A DNA stretch of 6,040 nt from contig JAKBCD010000135.1 in the NCBI GenBank assembly GCA_021808205.1, positions 1-6,040 on the forward strand, written 5' to 3'. A program made the position numbers and the translations under genes. The notes beneath the pieces are model-generated. The model was given only the letters and a program-made list of their open reading frames with translations, did not search any database and had not been told where the DNA came from. This document shows, piece by piece, positions 5,855-6,040 of this stretch. The stretch is from Pseudomonadota bacterium (GTDB taxonomy: Bacteria; Pseudomonadota; Alphaproteobacteria; Acetobacterales; Acetobacteraceae). The first letter of the stretch is position 1. The number at the start of each line of letters is the position of its first letter.

Positions 5855-6040
5855 GTGGCAGCTTCCAGAGGCGTCTCCTCCACGCTGCTTCGCGCGGCAG
5901 CGTTGCTCTTGCCTGTTGCCGCCATTGCGGGCGGAGCCCGGCTGGCCAGGCGCCACCCGGTGGGCAACCCGCTGGTGCCGGAGCCGCTGCACCCCGTTTC
6001 GTTAAAGGAGTATCTCGGCCGCTGGTACGAGGTGGCGCGC
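5855..6040 (+). CDS. Blc-like lipocalin, partial (C-terminus off the right edge)
   Basis: Sixty-two codons from a GTG start stay open to the window edge. The last residues, YLGRWYEVAR at 53-62, are the N-terminal lipocalin signature (the GxW motif of the first strand) and closely resemble the start of the barrel in bacterial lipocalin Blc, which binds lipids such as lysophospholipids. Ahead of it is a basic N-terminus and a hydrophobic segment at about 11-28 ending in ARLARR, then a Pro-rich linker (35-48). There is no cysteine in the visible part, so the lipobox of the classical outer-membrane lipoprotein Blc is absent; membrane anchoring or secretion by the hydrophobic segment is inferred. 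About two thirds of the expected protein is missing, so the rest of the fold cannot be checked. It is 68 bases downstream of bpt and may be read through or have its own promoter at the dyad. Confidence 0.82.
   Translation, partial: MAASRGVSSTLLRAAALLLPVAAIAGGARLARRHPVGNPLVPEPLHPVSLKEYLGRWYEVAR

Overview
The window looks like a chromosomal stretch from a GC-rich alphaproteobacterium, possibly Rhodospirillales/Acetobacteraceae. That placement is inferred from gene content (a DUF374 acyltransferase directly upstream of waaA, and an RDD gene directly upstream of an Ate/Bpt aminoacyl-protein transferase) and from base composition. No taxonomic marker such as rRNA is present. I see no mobile element, tRNA, rRNA, CRISPR array or prophage signature. 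Coding density is very high and the longest gap is about 73 bases.

The genes fall into two divergent blocks around a 49-base gap at 3326-3374. The minus-strand block, read right to left, holds an alpha/beta hydrolase (3325-2471), a YihY/BrkB-family membrane protein (2397-1540), a DUF374 lysophospholipid-acyltransferase-like protein (1499-837) and the N-terminal two thirds of waaA/kdtA, the Kdo transferase (840 to beyond position 1). The last two overlap by four bases (ATGA) and form an envelope/lipid A unit. The hydrolase and the BrkB-like gene may share the transcript, since gaps are only 73 and 40 bases and I see no convincing terminator.

The plus-strand block holds a GT87 (DUF2029) polytopic glycosyltransferase (3375-4568), a small RDD-family membrane protein overlapping its 3' end (4531-4992), an aminoacyl-tRNA-protein transferase of the N-degron pathway (5028-5786), and the start of a Blc-like lipocalin with an uncleaved-looking N-terminal hydrophobic segment (5855 to beyond 6040). 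The first three are probably co-transcribed. The lipocalin is preceded by a 9-bp perfect inverted repeat overlapping a possible -10 element, so it may have its own regulated promoter, or the repeat may end the upstream transcript.

This is mostly an ordinary housekeeping/envelope neighbourhood. I found no evidence of a novel multi-gene system. The items worth a second look are small: the two dyads in the divergent gap, the dyad before the lipocalin, the non-lipoprotein N-terminus of the lipocalin, the hairpin at the DUF374 start, and the open question of the substrates of the DUF374, GT87 and Ate/Bpt proteins.
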